From Balneola sp. (GTDB lineage: Bacteria > Bacteroidota > Rhodothermia > Balneolales > Balneolaceae): a DNA stretch of 64,000 nt. Below are positions 26,944 to 33,839 of this stretch, in pieces. The translations under genes and the position numbers were made by a program. The stretch's first letter is position 1; each line of letters starts with the position of its first letter. Under the pieces are notes generated by a model that did no database searches, was not told the DNA's origin, and saw only the letters and a list, made by a program, of their open reading frames with translations. Where the stretch lies: NCBI GenBank assembly GCA_003712055.1, contig RHLJ01000005.1, positions 1 through 64,000 on the forward strand, in the 5' to 3' direction.

Positions 26944-27273
26944 ATGAGAATACTTGAACCTTTTGAAGATCATTTTTGGGAATTTTACAACGCCCAGTCT
27001 GACCCCGTAAAGACGAAAATCGATTACGTGTTGCATCTGGTGATGAGCGTGGAGCGGATTCCCAAGAAGTTCTTTAAGCACATAGAAGACGGTATCTATG
27101 AAATACGCATTAAAGTGGGCAGCGATATTTATCGTGTGTTCTGCTTTTTTGACGAAGGTAAGTTGGTAATCCTGCTCCACGGGTTTACCAAGAAAACTCA
27201 GAAACTGCCTCGCAAGCAGATAGAAAAAGCCAAACAGTTACGAGGAGCCTATTATGAACACAAAGAATCCTAA
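26944..27273 (+). CDS. higB: HigB/RelE-type mRNA interferase toxin
   Basis: The 109-residue basic protein matches the phage-derived Gp49-like HigB group: VERIPKKFFKHIEDGIYEIR, IKVGSDIYRVFCFFDEGKLV, LLHGFTKKTQKLPRKQIEKA. It should cleave mRNA on the ribosome when free. The antitoxin gene overlaps its end by 20 bp. Toxin-first order is typical of HigBA. Placed right after the recombinases it would stabilise the cassette. Confidence 0.9.
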   Translation: MRILEPFEDHFWEFYNAQSDPVKTKIDYVLHLVMSVERIPKKFFKHIEDGIYEIRIKVGSDIYRVFCFFDEGKLVILLHGFTKKTQKLPRKQIEKAKQLRGAYYEHKES

Positions 27274-27553
27274 GACCATTAACGAACACTTTGACCGCAA
27301 GTACGGGAAAGTGGGCACTCCAGGGCGCACTGATTTTGAGCAGAAGGCCGAAGCCTGGTTTATTGCCGAACTGATCCGTGGCAAACGCAAAGAAGCCAAC
27401 ATGACCCAGCAGCAGCTCGCCGAAAAATTGAATGTCAAACGTTCCTACATTTCCAAGCTGGAACGGGCCGTTGGAGATGTCCGAGTGTCTACGCTACGAA
27501 AAGTGGTGGAAGAAGGCCTGGGCGGTACGTTACACATTCAAGTAGAACTTTAG
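27254..27553 (+). CDS. higA: HigA-type XRE antitoxin
   Basis: The 99-residue protein has an HTH_3 domain (RKEANMTQQQLAEKLNVKRS YISKLERAVGD, split here by a space) in its C-terminal half and a short N-terminal extension (EHFDRKYGKVGTPGRTDFEQ). It should bind HigB and repress the operon. The start overlaps the end of the toxin gene. Confidence 0.9.
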   Translation: MNTKNPKTINEHFDRKYGKVGTPGRTDFEQKAEAWFIAELIRGKRKEANMTQQQLAEKLNVKRSYISKLERAVGDVRVSTLRKVVEEGLGGTLHIQVEL

Positions 27554-27581
27554 TCCTTTCCTAACTCAAAGCCAATACCCC

Positions 27582-27690
27582 GTCCAACTTTCCCGGATGG
27601 TTACATAATGGGTAATTATGGTCAAGGCTTCGCGTAGCTCTCTGACGGGCAGACTCCGCCGTGCCCATAACGCCATTATGTAAAGTTGCC
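27582..27690. repeat. Long imperfect palindrome 1 (attC-like candidate site)
   Basis: The left arm CAACTTT ... ACATAATGG carries an 11-base insertion (CCCGGATGGTT) relative to the right arm CCATTATGTAAAGTTG (27673-27688). Inner arms ATTATGG / CCATAA and a GC-rich middle complete a folded structure of about 105 bp. No gene lies in this stretch. Confidence 0.55.
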
Positions 27691-27727
27691 CTGGTTCCTT
27701 GCCTTTCCGAACAGCGCCCCGATTTGC

Positions 27728-27856
27728 CCCAACTTTACATAACCGGCTTATAGGAGAGCGCAGTGAATGCGTGGCCGAGGAGGCCGCCCACCGAGCCAGC
27801 CGAGGCCCACATGAACGGATTTACTATAAGATGCGCACGGTTATGTAACAGTTGGA
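27728..27856. repeat. Long imperfect palindrome 2 (attC-like candidate site)
   Basis: CCAACTTTACATAACCG (27729-27745) pairs with CGGTTATGTAACAGTTGG (27838-27855) with one unpaired base. Inner arms CTTATAG / CTATAAG and a GC-rich centre follow. The outer arms are almost the same sequence as in palindrome 1 (CAACTTTACATAA). Confidence 0.6.
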
Positions 27857-28051
27857 ATCCCGACCACTGTCGGGGAGGAGCAATTCCACCCGGTAAGCTC
27901 ATAAAAGATCAACCACTTTGGGAAAACCTAATTGCATGTAAAGGGCAGATCATCGACCTTGCTATATGCTTGTAAGAGAGGCACATATAAATTTCTCCAC
28001 CGATTTTATCCCAGGAATGCAAGAGGGTAAAATTTTTTCCTCTTCCCCAAA
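27857..28051. other. Junction sequence between cassette and Rhs tip 6
   Basis: About 200 bp without recognised homology separate the palindromes from the point where Rhs homology resumes (28052). A reading frame from ATG 27966 runs through it into the tip. Confidence 0.4.
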
Positions 28052-28922
28052 AAAATGCTCCGACTATTATCCGTTTGGGCTAACTATGCCTGGCAGATCG
28101 AGTAACAGTGCAAACCCCAACGACAACTACAAATTCACCGGCTACGAACTCGATGACGAAGCCGGGCTGGATATCTATCATGCCAACGCCCGTGGCTATG
28201 ACCTGGTAACGGGGAGGTTTAATCAGATTGATCCCTTAGCGGATCAGTATCCTCATCTGAGCCCATACAGTTATGTAGCCAACAACCCGCTCATATACAT
28301 TGACCCGACCGGAGAGGAATGGTATTACTACCAGGCCGATGGTGCAGACGAAAAAGCATGGCATTACCACGAAGATACTCCACAAATGGATGTTTGGACG
28401 GGCGAGTATGATGATGATGGGAATAAAGTAATGGAAGAACAACATGGAATGATCGAGTTATTAGCTTATGATGGTGAAACGCTAAGCTGGCTACAAGAGG
28501 ATGGATCGGATTTAAGCCTTTGGGCGGTTTCCGGGGTACTAGGGGAAGATGGTCAGACAAACCCGGACGAACAGGGGATCGAAAATGTAGGCCCTATTCC
28601 TGAAGGGTGGTATTTAGCTGACCCCAGTCAGATACAAAATTGGGCGGACTTGTCGGTTGCGCAAAAAGCAGCTGCACTTCTTCAGCGCGGACAATGGCCA
28701 GGAGGTAAAGTGGCTTGGGGAGAGAATCGCTTGTTTCTCAGTCCTGATCAGGTAGGAAACCGAAGTGGGTTCTCGATTCATGGTGGAACTTTTCCTGGAT
28801 CAAGAGGTTGTATCGATTTATGTGCAAACGGTACTACGTTCTTTAACGCCTTTAGCAAGCACAACCGTCCTGTTTATCTAAAAGTGAATTACGAAAACTT
28901 GAGGAGGAAAAGAAAGAAATGA
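27966..28922 (+). CDS. Displaced Rhs tip 6: Tlde1-like L,D-transpeptidase-fold toxin
   Basis: The 318-residue frame has 28 unrelated residues, then an Rhs core end (SDYYPFGLTMPGRSSNSANP, SPYSYVANNPLIYIDPTGEE) paralogous to the intact Rhs protein. The tip has NVGPIPEGWYLADPSQ and SGFSIHGGTFPGSRGCIDL with His272 and Cys282. That is the GPIPxGxY ... IHGG...GSxGCI pattern of Tlde1/DUF2778 enzymes, which attack or modify peptidoglycan peptide stems. It lacks a signal peptide and most of the Rhs shell, so it is probably a silent reserve tip that could recombine onto the core at 17.1 kb. The following membrane protein fits as immunity. Confidence 0.8.
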   Translation: MLVREAHINFSTDFIPGMQEGKIFSSSPKKCSDYYPFGLTMPGRSSNSANPNDNYKFTGYELDDEAGLDIYHANARGYDLVTGRFNQIDPLADQYPHLSPYSYVANNPLIYIDPTGEEWYYYQADGADEKAWHYHEDTPQMDVWTGEYDDDGNKVMEEQHGMIELLAYDGETLSWLQEDGSDLSLWAVSGVLGEDGQTNPDEQGIENVGPIPEGWYLADPSQIQNWADLSVAQKAAALLQRGQWPGGKVAWGENRLFLSPDQVGNRSGFSIHGGTFPGSRGCIDLCANGTTFFNAFSKHNRPVYLKVNYENLRRKRKK

Positions 28923-29152
28923 GTTTTAAAAGAGGGTTCTTAATAATCTTTGAGGTGTTTTTTGTAATTGTTGCAAGCACTCTATTTTATATTCTATTCA
29001 TAAATTTTATAGGTTTAGGACCATCAAAAATTTACTCTGATAGATTAACTTTCTGGGTTACCTCGATCATTCCGATATTAGTTTTTTTAGGTTCGGCAGG
29101 AATGAGCTATTTATTACATAGAAAGCAGAAAAAGCTAGGTAACAAAGCTTAA
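28919..29152 (+). CDS. Two-TM protein, probable immunity to the Tlde1-like tip
   Basis: The 77-residue protein has two strong membrane helices (about 7-32 and 46-66) and a basic tail (HRKQKKLGNK). It overlaps the tip by 4 bp (ATGA). An inner-membrane location matches a toxin that works on peptidoglycan. Known Tldi proteins are periplasmic, so this would be a different immunity type. The duplicated segment begins within its last bases. Confidence 0.6.
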   Translation: MSFKRGFLIIFEVFFVIVASTLFYILFINFIGLGPSKIYSDRLTFWVTSIIPILVFLGSAGMSYLLHRKQKKLGNKA

Positions 29153-29214
29153 CCTCGTTCCGAATGTCCACATTCGGAATGCGGGCGGGAAGCTCCTGCT
29201 TCCGGTAGCTGTTT

Positions 29215-29547
29215 TTAGGAGGAATAAGCTTTGCGGGTTTTGGCATCGCGGAGCATGGCATCGAGGGTATACAGGATATGCTGTTTATCTTGCTCGGAGA
29301 GTTGTTGTAACTGGGAAACGCGATTGATCATGGCTTGATCGAGTTGCAGAGGGCTACGGCCTGTCAGCCAATCTAAAGATACGTTGAGGATATCCGCCAT
29401 ATTGGAAGCTACTTCTATAGAAGGCTTCATCTCATCCCGCTCATACCTTCCAATAGCTGGGCCTTTGGTTCCCAATATGGAGGCCAGTTCTTCCTGGCTC
29501 ATGTTTTTGGTTTTACGGGCTTGGTTTAGGCGTTGTCCGAAACTCAT
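29215..29547 (-). CDS. XRE-family repressor D (identical to repressor C)
   Basis: This is an identical 110-residue copy of the repressor at 23050, within the perfect duplication. The start was chosen as for copy C (MSFGQRLNQ). It is divergent from the second ATPase copy, with the same TTTG / TAnnTTTG promoter region at 29626-29656. Confidence 0.88.
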   Translation of the reverse strand: MSFGQRLNQARKTKNMSQEELASILGTKGPAIGRYERDEMKPSIEVASNMADILNVSLDWLTGRSPLQLDQAMINRVSQLQQLSEQDKQHILYTLDAMLRDAKTRKAYSS

Positions 29548-29685
29548 ACAGTCTATATAAAACAGGTAAATGCGATTCAATGCGAAAGTATAGAACAAAA
29601 AAGTTCAAAACAAAACTTAAGAGTATTTGCATTATAGACACTATCCGTTATCTTTGAAACGAATTAGTTCTATAAACTTTTTTGT

Positions 29686-31203
29686 ATGCCTGATAAAAAA
29701 GCTGCTACTCTCGACACGACCAACCCCGAAGCTCCGGTATTTACTACGGAAGATATAACCATTACCATTTTAGGCGGAGTAAAATTAGGTGGACTGGACA
29801 AACTCAGAGTTACCTTGAAAATCGAGAAAGAAGAAGCACCCATTCGTCAGAACTTAGACCTCTACCATTCCAGCCAAGTCGGAAAACTCACTGAACAAAT
29901 AGCAGGCTTATTCGAGTTGCCACAAGAACAGATCACCGAAACGCTGGAAACCTTAACGAGCCAATTAGAAAACTGGCGTATGTCCCAGTTAGAACTCCTT
30001 TCCAAATCCAAGACCAAGAAGTCTATCCTTACCGGAACCGAAAAGACGAAAGCGACCAAATGGCTCAAATCCCCGAAGCTGATGGAACGCACCCAGGAAT
30101 TATTGGGACAAACCGGAATCGTAGGTGAAGAGATAAACCGGCTGCTGTTGTGGCTGGTGATGAGTTCGCGCAAGACCGCCCGCCCCTTACACGCCGTCAG
30201 TTTGGCCGCCAGCGGGATTGGAAAAACCCACCTGCAGCAGACCTTAGCGGGGCTGCTCCCGCCCGAAGATGTGCTGGAAGTAACCAGCCTGAGCGGGAAT
30301 GCCCTCTACTACTTTAAAGGCGACCAGCTCAAACACAAACTCCTTTTGATCGAAGACCTGGATGGGGCCGAGGAAGTACTCTATCCCTTGCGGGAACTCC
30401 AAAGCAAAGGGCGCTTGAGCAAAACGGTAGCTGTGAAAGGCCCGAGGGGCACGCTCCGAACGGAGATCCTGGAAGTCGAAGGTCCGGTCAGTGTGGCAGC
30501 TGCCACCACCAAAGAGGCCATTTACTCCGACAATGCCAACCGTGCGTTGCTGCTCACCCTCGACGAATCCCCCGAACAAGACCAGCGCATCCTGGACTAC
30601 CAACGGCGATTAGCTTCGGGAAAAATCGACGTGGACAAGCGAGAAGAAGCACAGCGTATTCTGCGGGCAAGCCAAAGAATGCTGGAGCCGGTGCGGGTAG
30701 AAAACCCGTTTGCTGAGAAGCTCGGGCTTCCCGGGCAGGTGTTTACCCAACGGAGGGCGAACCAGTTATACTTAGACCTGATCAACACCATTACCTTTTA
30801 CCACCAGCACCAACGAGAGCGCAAAGACGAAGCCGTTCAAACGAACCTGGAAGATATTGAGTGGGCGAATCGGTTAGCGACTCCGGTGTTGCTTCGGAAA
30901 AGCGATGAACTGAGTGGAGCTTGCCGTTCTTTTTTGGAAGAACTCAAATTCCATTTGAAGCGGAACAAACTGGAGAGCTTCACCGCCAAAGACATCCGCC
31001 GTCCGATGCGCATGGCCTATTCCACCTTGAAAAGATACCTGCTCCAACTGCGCCAGTACGGGCTGGTGGAAGTAGCGGGCGGGGACAAGAAAAATGGCTT
31101 TGCCTACCAATTAACCGACATCGGCGAATATGAAGCGCTGAAAAATGGAGTGCAAAGCCTGCTGGACCAGGTATTGGAAACGCTCAGAAGTGGCTCGAAG
31201 TAG
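29686..31203 (+). CDS. P-loop ATPase of the mobile cassette, copy 2
   Basis: It is identical over 505 residues to the protein at 23521 (Walker A SLAASGIGKT, Walker B LLLIEDLDG, C-terminal winged helix). In this copy the recombinases and the toxin-antitoxin genes are missing: the downstream recombinase is cut after 87 codons. It would depend on the other copy for recombinase function. Confidence 0.75.
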   Translation: MPDKKAATLDTTNPEAPVFTTEDITITILGGVKLGGLDKLRVTLKIEKEEAPIRQNLDLYHSSQVGKLTEQIAGLFELPQEQITETLETLTSQLENWRMSQLELLSKSKTKKSILTGTEKTKATKWLKSPKLMERTQELLGQTGIVGEEINRLLLWLVMSSRKTARPLHAVSLAASGIGKTHLQQTLAGLLPPEDVLEVTSLSGNALYYFKGDQLKHKLLLIEDLDGAEEVLYPLRELQSKGRLSKTVAVKGPRGTLRTEILEVEGPVSVAAATTKEAIYSDNANRALLLTLDESPEQDQRILDYQRRLASGKIDVDKREEAQRILRASQRMLEPVRVENPFAEKLGLPGQVFTQRRANQLYLDLINTITFYHQHQRERKDEAVQTNLEDIEWANRLATPVLLRKSDELSGACRSFLEELKFHLKRNKLESFTAKDIRRPMRMAYSTLKRYLLQLRQYGLVEVAGGDKKNGFAYQLTDIGEYEALKNGVQSLLDQVLETLRSGSK

Positions 31204-31275
31204 CTCACGGAGAAAATGAGCCACTTAACCCAAGCAATAACAAACAAAATAACCTCCTGAATCCCAAGTAGCTCA

Positions 31276-31575
31276 GTGGCTCACCAAAACGTGAGAGGGG
31301 TAGCAAAAACCATGAACGAATTAACTCCCATGTATAAGCACTCGTTAGAAGCCTTCACCGACTGGCTGGGCGTGTTAGGGTACTCGGAGGCCACCCAAAC
31401 CGGGGCACCCACCCTGTTAGCGGAGTGTTTGCACTGGCTGCAGGAAAGGGAACTTACCACGCTCCACCACATCAGCCAGGCCCACATCAAAGCCTTTCTC
31501 GCCGAGCAGGAAACCCGCCCCAACAAGAAAAGAGGCAGCGCGCCAGATTATAGATTCGTTAACAAAAAGAAATAG
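31276..31575 (+). pseudogene. Truncated tyrosine recombinase 1 fused to RAYT sequence
   Basis: The first 87 codons equal the recombinase at 25111. After KKRG the frame continues into antisense-free RAYT sequence (SAPDYRFVNKKK) and stops. The catalytic domain is absent, so it cannot recombine. The junction is at AGCGCG, which also occurs in the intact recombinase gene 8 bp beyond the same point and in the RAYT gene (33172), so microhomology may have guided the join. Confidence 0.9.
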
Positions 31576-31817
31576 AAGGATACTATTGAGCCAGATAAAG
31601 AAGGCACGGGTAACAAAAAAAGTAGAATCGGATTACCAGGTTTGGCAGGAAGGATCGTATCCAAAACAAATTGATACAGAAATAAAGATGACCAACTACC
31701 TGCAGTATATCCATTACAATCCAGTGAAAGCTGGTTTCGTTGATAGCCCTGAAGACTGGAGATACTCCTCAATGAGAAATTATTTAGGAATTGAAAGCGA
31801 TTACCTAAATACGATAT
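31537..31817 (+). pseudogene. 3' fragment of a RAYT transposase gene
   Basis: These 281 bp match 33172-33452 of the complete RAYT gene with about half a dozen differences. They encode the C-terminal region (KKVESDYQVWQEGSYPKQID, YIHYNPVKAGFVDSPEDWRY). The HUH motif is absent. The fragment is squeezed between the cut recombinase and toxin tip 7. Confidence 0.9.
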
Positions 31818-32022
31818 GGCTAGACAATCAGAACATGCTAGAGCAAATCCTGATTCTGATTTTAGTTTTAGAATTATTGATAGAGGAGATCCAGGTGGAG
31901 ATTTCCCTACAGATTTAGACATTAAAGAGCAAAGAGCATTAGATTTAAGAGGTGGACCGAGAAATAAGTCAAACCCAAATGGACAAACTTCTAATAAAAA
32001 GAACGTGATTAGGAAAGAATAA
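31816..32022 (+). pseudogene. Displaced tip 7: probable GIY-YIG/URI-like nuclease fragment
   Basis: The frame MARQSEHARANPDSDFSFRI IDRGDPGG... (split here by a space) continues to EQRALDLRGGPRNKSNPNGQ and TSNKKNVIRKE. The order 'R.SEHAR....F.F.IIDRG....EQ..L...GGP.NK.NPNG' resembles the C-terminal half of URI/GIY-YIG-type toxin tips. The GIY-YIG half is missing, replaced by RAYT sequence, so it should be inactive. An Imm26-like gene follows 12 bp later. Confidence 0.5.
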
Positions 32023-32034
32023 AAAGGCTAATTC

Positions 32035-32523
32035 ATGAAATTAATTATTGGTGATATTTTCGAATTTCATATAGGAAAAGGGAATCTAGCCTATGGGCAG
32101 ATCATCAAGATCCCTGAAAAAAAAGCTTACACAATAGTAATCTTTGAAAAATTATATAAAGTTAGACCGTCAATCGACAAGATTATAAAAGATAAGATTT
32201 TGCTTTTCGGAAATACCTTTGATGCCAAATTTTATCATAAGCATTGGCAAGTTATTGCCAATAATTCTTCAAATATAAGTGACATTCAAATTCCATTTTA
32301 TAAAATAGGAACTGAACCTGTTTATATAGAGAATTTTGACGGAGTAGTTATAAGAGAAGCATTAGAACACGAAGAAGAAATATTAACTTATAGGGAATTT
32401 GTTGCTCCAGTAAGATTTGAGTCAGCCATAAAAGCTTATTACAATAAATCAGATTGGGATATTAAGTACAATAGTCTACTATATTCTAATATTCAATATG
32501 CTAATAACCGAATAGATCTATGA
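32035..32523 (+). CDS. Imm26-like immunity protein
   Basis: The 162-residue cytoplasmic protein matches the Imm26 pattern: GDIFEFHIGKGNLAYGQII, YTIVIFEKLYKVRPSIDKII, then KHWQVIANNSSNISDIQIPF and YKIG. Imm26 proteins are widespread immunity partners of polymorphic toxins. It sits right after tip 7, whose catalytic half is gone, so it may now act only as protection against sibling strains. Confidence 0.75.
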   Translation: MKLIIGDIFEFHIGKGNLAYGQIIKIPEKKAYTIVIFEKLYKVRPSIDKIIKDKILLFGNTFDAKFYHKHWQVIANNSSNISDIQIPFYKIGTEPVYIENFDGVVIREALEHEEEILTYREFVAPVRFESAIKAYYNKSDWDIKYNSLLYSNIQYANNRIDL

Positions 32524-32563
32524 CTATAACCTAGTTGTAGTTGATGATGCAACTGATGCTGTT

Positions 32564-32683
32564 GATATAACCTAGTTCCGTAGCTCAGCTGCGGAACCGT
32601 TCTGTTCGGGCAGTGCTGAACTCTATTCAATGGAGCTCTGCTCCATTTCAGCTAAAAAAGATTGCAAGGACTCGGTCTGAGTT
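32564..32683. repeat. REP-like composite repeat, direct copy 1
   Basis: AACCTAG with stem TTCCGTAGC-TCA-GCTGCGGAA, a TTCGGGCAGTGCTGAA hairpin, a GGAGCTCTGCTCC hairpin and a TTGCAAGGACTCGGTCTGAG tail. About 116 bp recur almost exactly at 32785-32900. A further degenerate AACCTAG unit lies at 32528-32560. Confidence 0.75.
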
Positions 32684-32727
32684 TGTTAACTCGTTCCTAA
32701 GGTTTAGGATTAGAGCTTAAAGACCAA

Positions 32728-32764
32728 ATGATCATTGTGTTTAGCCCCCAACATATCCTCCATC
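32728..32764 (+). pseudogene. Detached original 5' end of the minor pilin gene
   Basis: ATG 32728 (MIIVFSPQHILH) runs in frame into 28 bp (32737-32764) identical to 33840-33867, the start of the minor pilin gene. It then diverges into REP sequence. This copy still has an ATG, while the downstream gene has a TAA stop six bases before its GTG. I read this as the native start, separated by a 1.1-kb insertion. Confidence 0.75.
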
Positions 32765-32784
32765 TATTCAGCAGATGGACGTGT

Positions 32785-32900
32785 AACCTAGTTTCGTAGC
32801 TCAGCTGCGGAACCGTTCTGTTCGGGCAGTGCTGAACTCTATTCAATAGAGCTCTGCTCCATTTCAGCTAAAAAAGATTGCAAGGACTCGGTCTGAGTTT
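32785..32900. repeat. REP-like composite repeat, direct copy 2
   Basis: This is almost the same 116 bp as 32568-32683 (three or so differences). It lies 26 bp upstream of the RAYT start and in inverted orientation relative to the REP copy after the gene (33482). Confidence 0.75.
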
Positions 32901-32926
32901 GGTCTTACCCCATAAAAGACTAATAA

Positions 32927-33463
32927 ATGGGAAGAAGCCGATTTAAATTCCATGAAGAGTATTACCCGTACTTCATCACTTGTTCTATTGTAGACGGGAT
33001 AATGCTTTTCCATGATCCTCAAGTTGCCTCTATCATTATCGAAGCAATGAACTATATGCAGGAACAATCTTCTGTACGCCTATATGGATTCGTCATTATG
33101 CCCAATCACCTACATCTTATTGTAGAATCAAATGACCTTTCCAACAAAATCAGAAAATTTAAATCCTATACAGCGCGCCAGATTATAGATTCGCTAACAA
33201 AAAGAAATAGAAGGATACTATTGAGCCAGATAAAGAAGGCACGGGTAACAAAAAAAGTAGAATCGGATTACCAGATTTGGCAGGAAGGATCGTATCCAAA
33301 ACAAATTGATACAGAAATAAAGATGACCAACTACCTGAAGTATATCCATTACAATCCAGTGAAAGCTGGTTTCGTTGATAGCTCTGAAGACTGGAGATAC
33401 TCCTCAATGAGAAATTATTTAGGAATTGAAAGCGACTACCTAAATGCGATATACAAGGGGTAG
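32927..33463 (+). CDS. REP-associated tyrosine transposase (RAYT, Y1_Tnp)
   Basis: The 178-residue protein has the HUH motif in FVIMPNHLHLIVES and the nucleophile Tyr in FKSYTARQIIDSL. Its C-terminal signature YIHYNPVKAGFVDSSEDWRY SSMRNYLG (split here by a space) is typical of RAYTs. It is flanked by inverted REP-like hairpins (32788 and 33482). It probably nicks and moves the REP elements seen through the island. A 281-bp 3' fragment of a close relative is at 31537. Confidence 0.93.
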   Translation: MGRSRFKFHEEYYPYFITCSIVDGIMLFHDPQVASIIIEAMNYMQEQSSVRLYGFVIMPNHLHLIVESNDLSNKIRKFKSYTARQIIDSLTKRNRRILLSQIKKARVTKKVESDYQIWQEGSYPKQIDTEIKMTNYLKYIHYNPVKAGFVDSSEDWRYSSMRNYLGIESDYLNAIYKG

Positions 33464-33470
33464 TATATTA

Positions 33471-33575
33471 GGAGCAGGGCTCCAAGTTGAGTTCCGCAGC
33501 GGAGCTACGGAACGAGGTTTAACGAGGTTAGAGTTTCTGAAATGTATTCCCAAGTAGGAGCTTGGGAACGAGGTT
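33471..33575. repeat. REP-like composite after RAYT gene
   Basis: GGAGCAGGGCTCC, stem TTCCGCAGC-GGA-GCTACGGAA followed by CGAGGTT, then TTCCCAAGT-AGGA-GCTTGGGAA followed by CGAGGTT. It is the mirror image of the copy upstream of the gene. Confidence 0.75.
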
Positions 33576-33614
33576 TAGTCTTTACATCCTCCATCGCTAT
33601 CCCGAGCCCCGCTC

Positions 33615-33773
33615 GACATCGTCATCCCGCACCCCGATACTGAATCAAGTTCAGCACAGGTTGAGGGATCTGTAGGGGAAGCAGCCTTTGATCTAGCAAT
33701 TGCTTCATCAACGAATCACACTTCACAGATCCCGGATCACGCCCTCCTATCGTCGGGCTGTCCGGGATGACTG
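33615..33773. repeat. MITE-like intergenic repeat, copy 2
   Basis: Outer arms CGTCATCCCG / CCGGGATGAC, inner arms GGGATCTGTAG (33665-33675) and CTTCACAGATCCC (33721-33733). The middle is related to that of 8869-8979 (TTTGATCTAGCAAT, CAACGAATCAC). Confidence 0.6.
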
Positions 33774-33839
33774 GGAAATGGGTTCGAATTACATCGACTT
33801 TCCCCTTCAATAAAACCCTGTTAATGCCTATCATAAAAG

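Larger units (their letters stand above)
29149..31536. repeat. 2388-bp direct duplication, copy 2
   Basis: Same sequence as 22984-25371. It ends at AAGAGGC, where the recombinase gene is joined to a RAYT fragment (31537). Confidence 0.95.

Noticed and set aside
27582-27856. A true integron attI/attC array
   Set aside because: The recombinases show no IntI-specific region that I can recognise and the arms do not match the RYYYAAC/GTTRRRY cores. Only attC-like folding is claimed.
27763-27975. 70-codon frame between HigA and tip 6
   Set aside because: It spans palindrome 2 and has no protein-like pattern; the palindrome explains the sequence better.
31586-31918. 110-codon reading frame as a separate gene
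   Set aside because: It is the reading frame of the RAYT fragment continuing into the toxin-tip sequence in the wrong frame.
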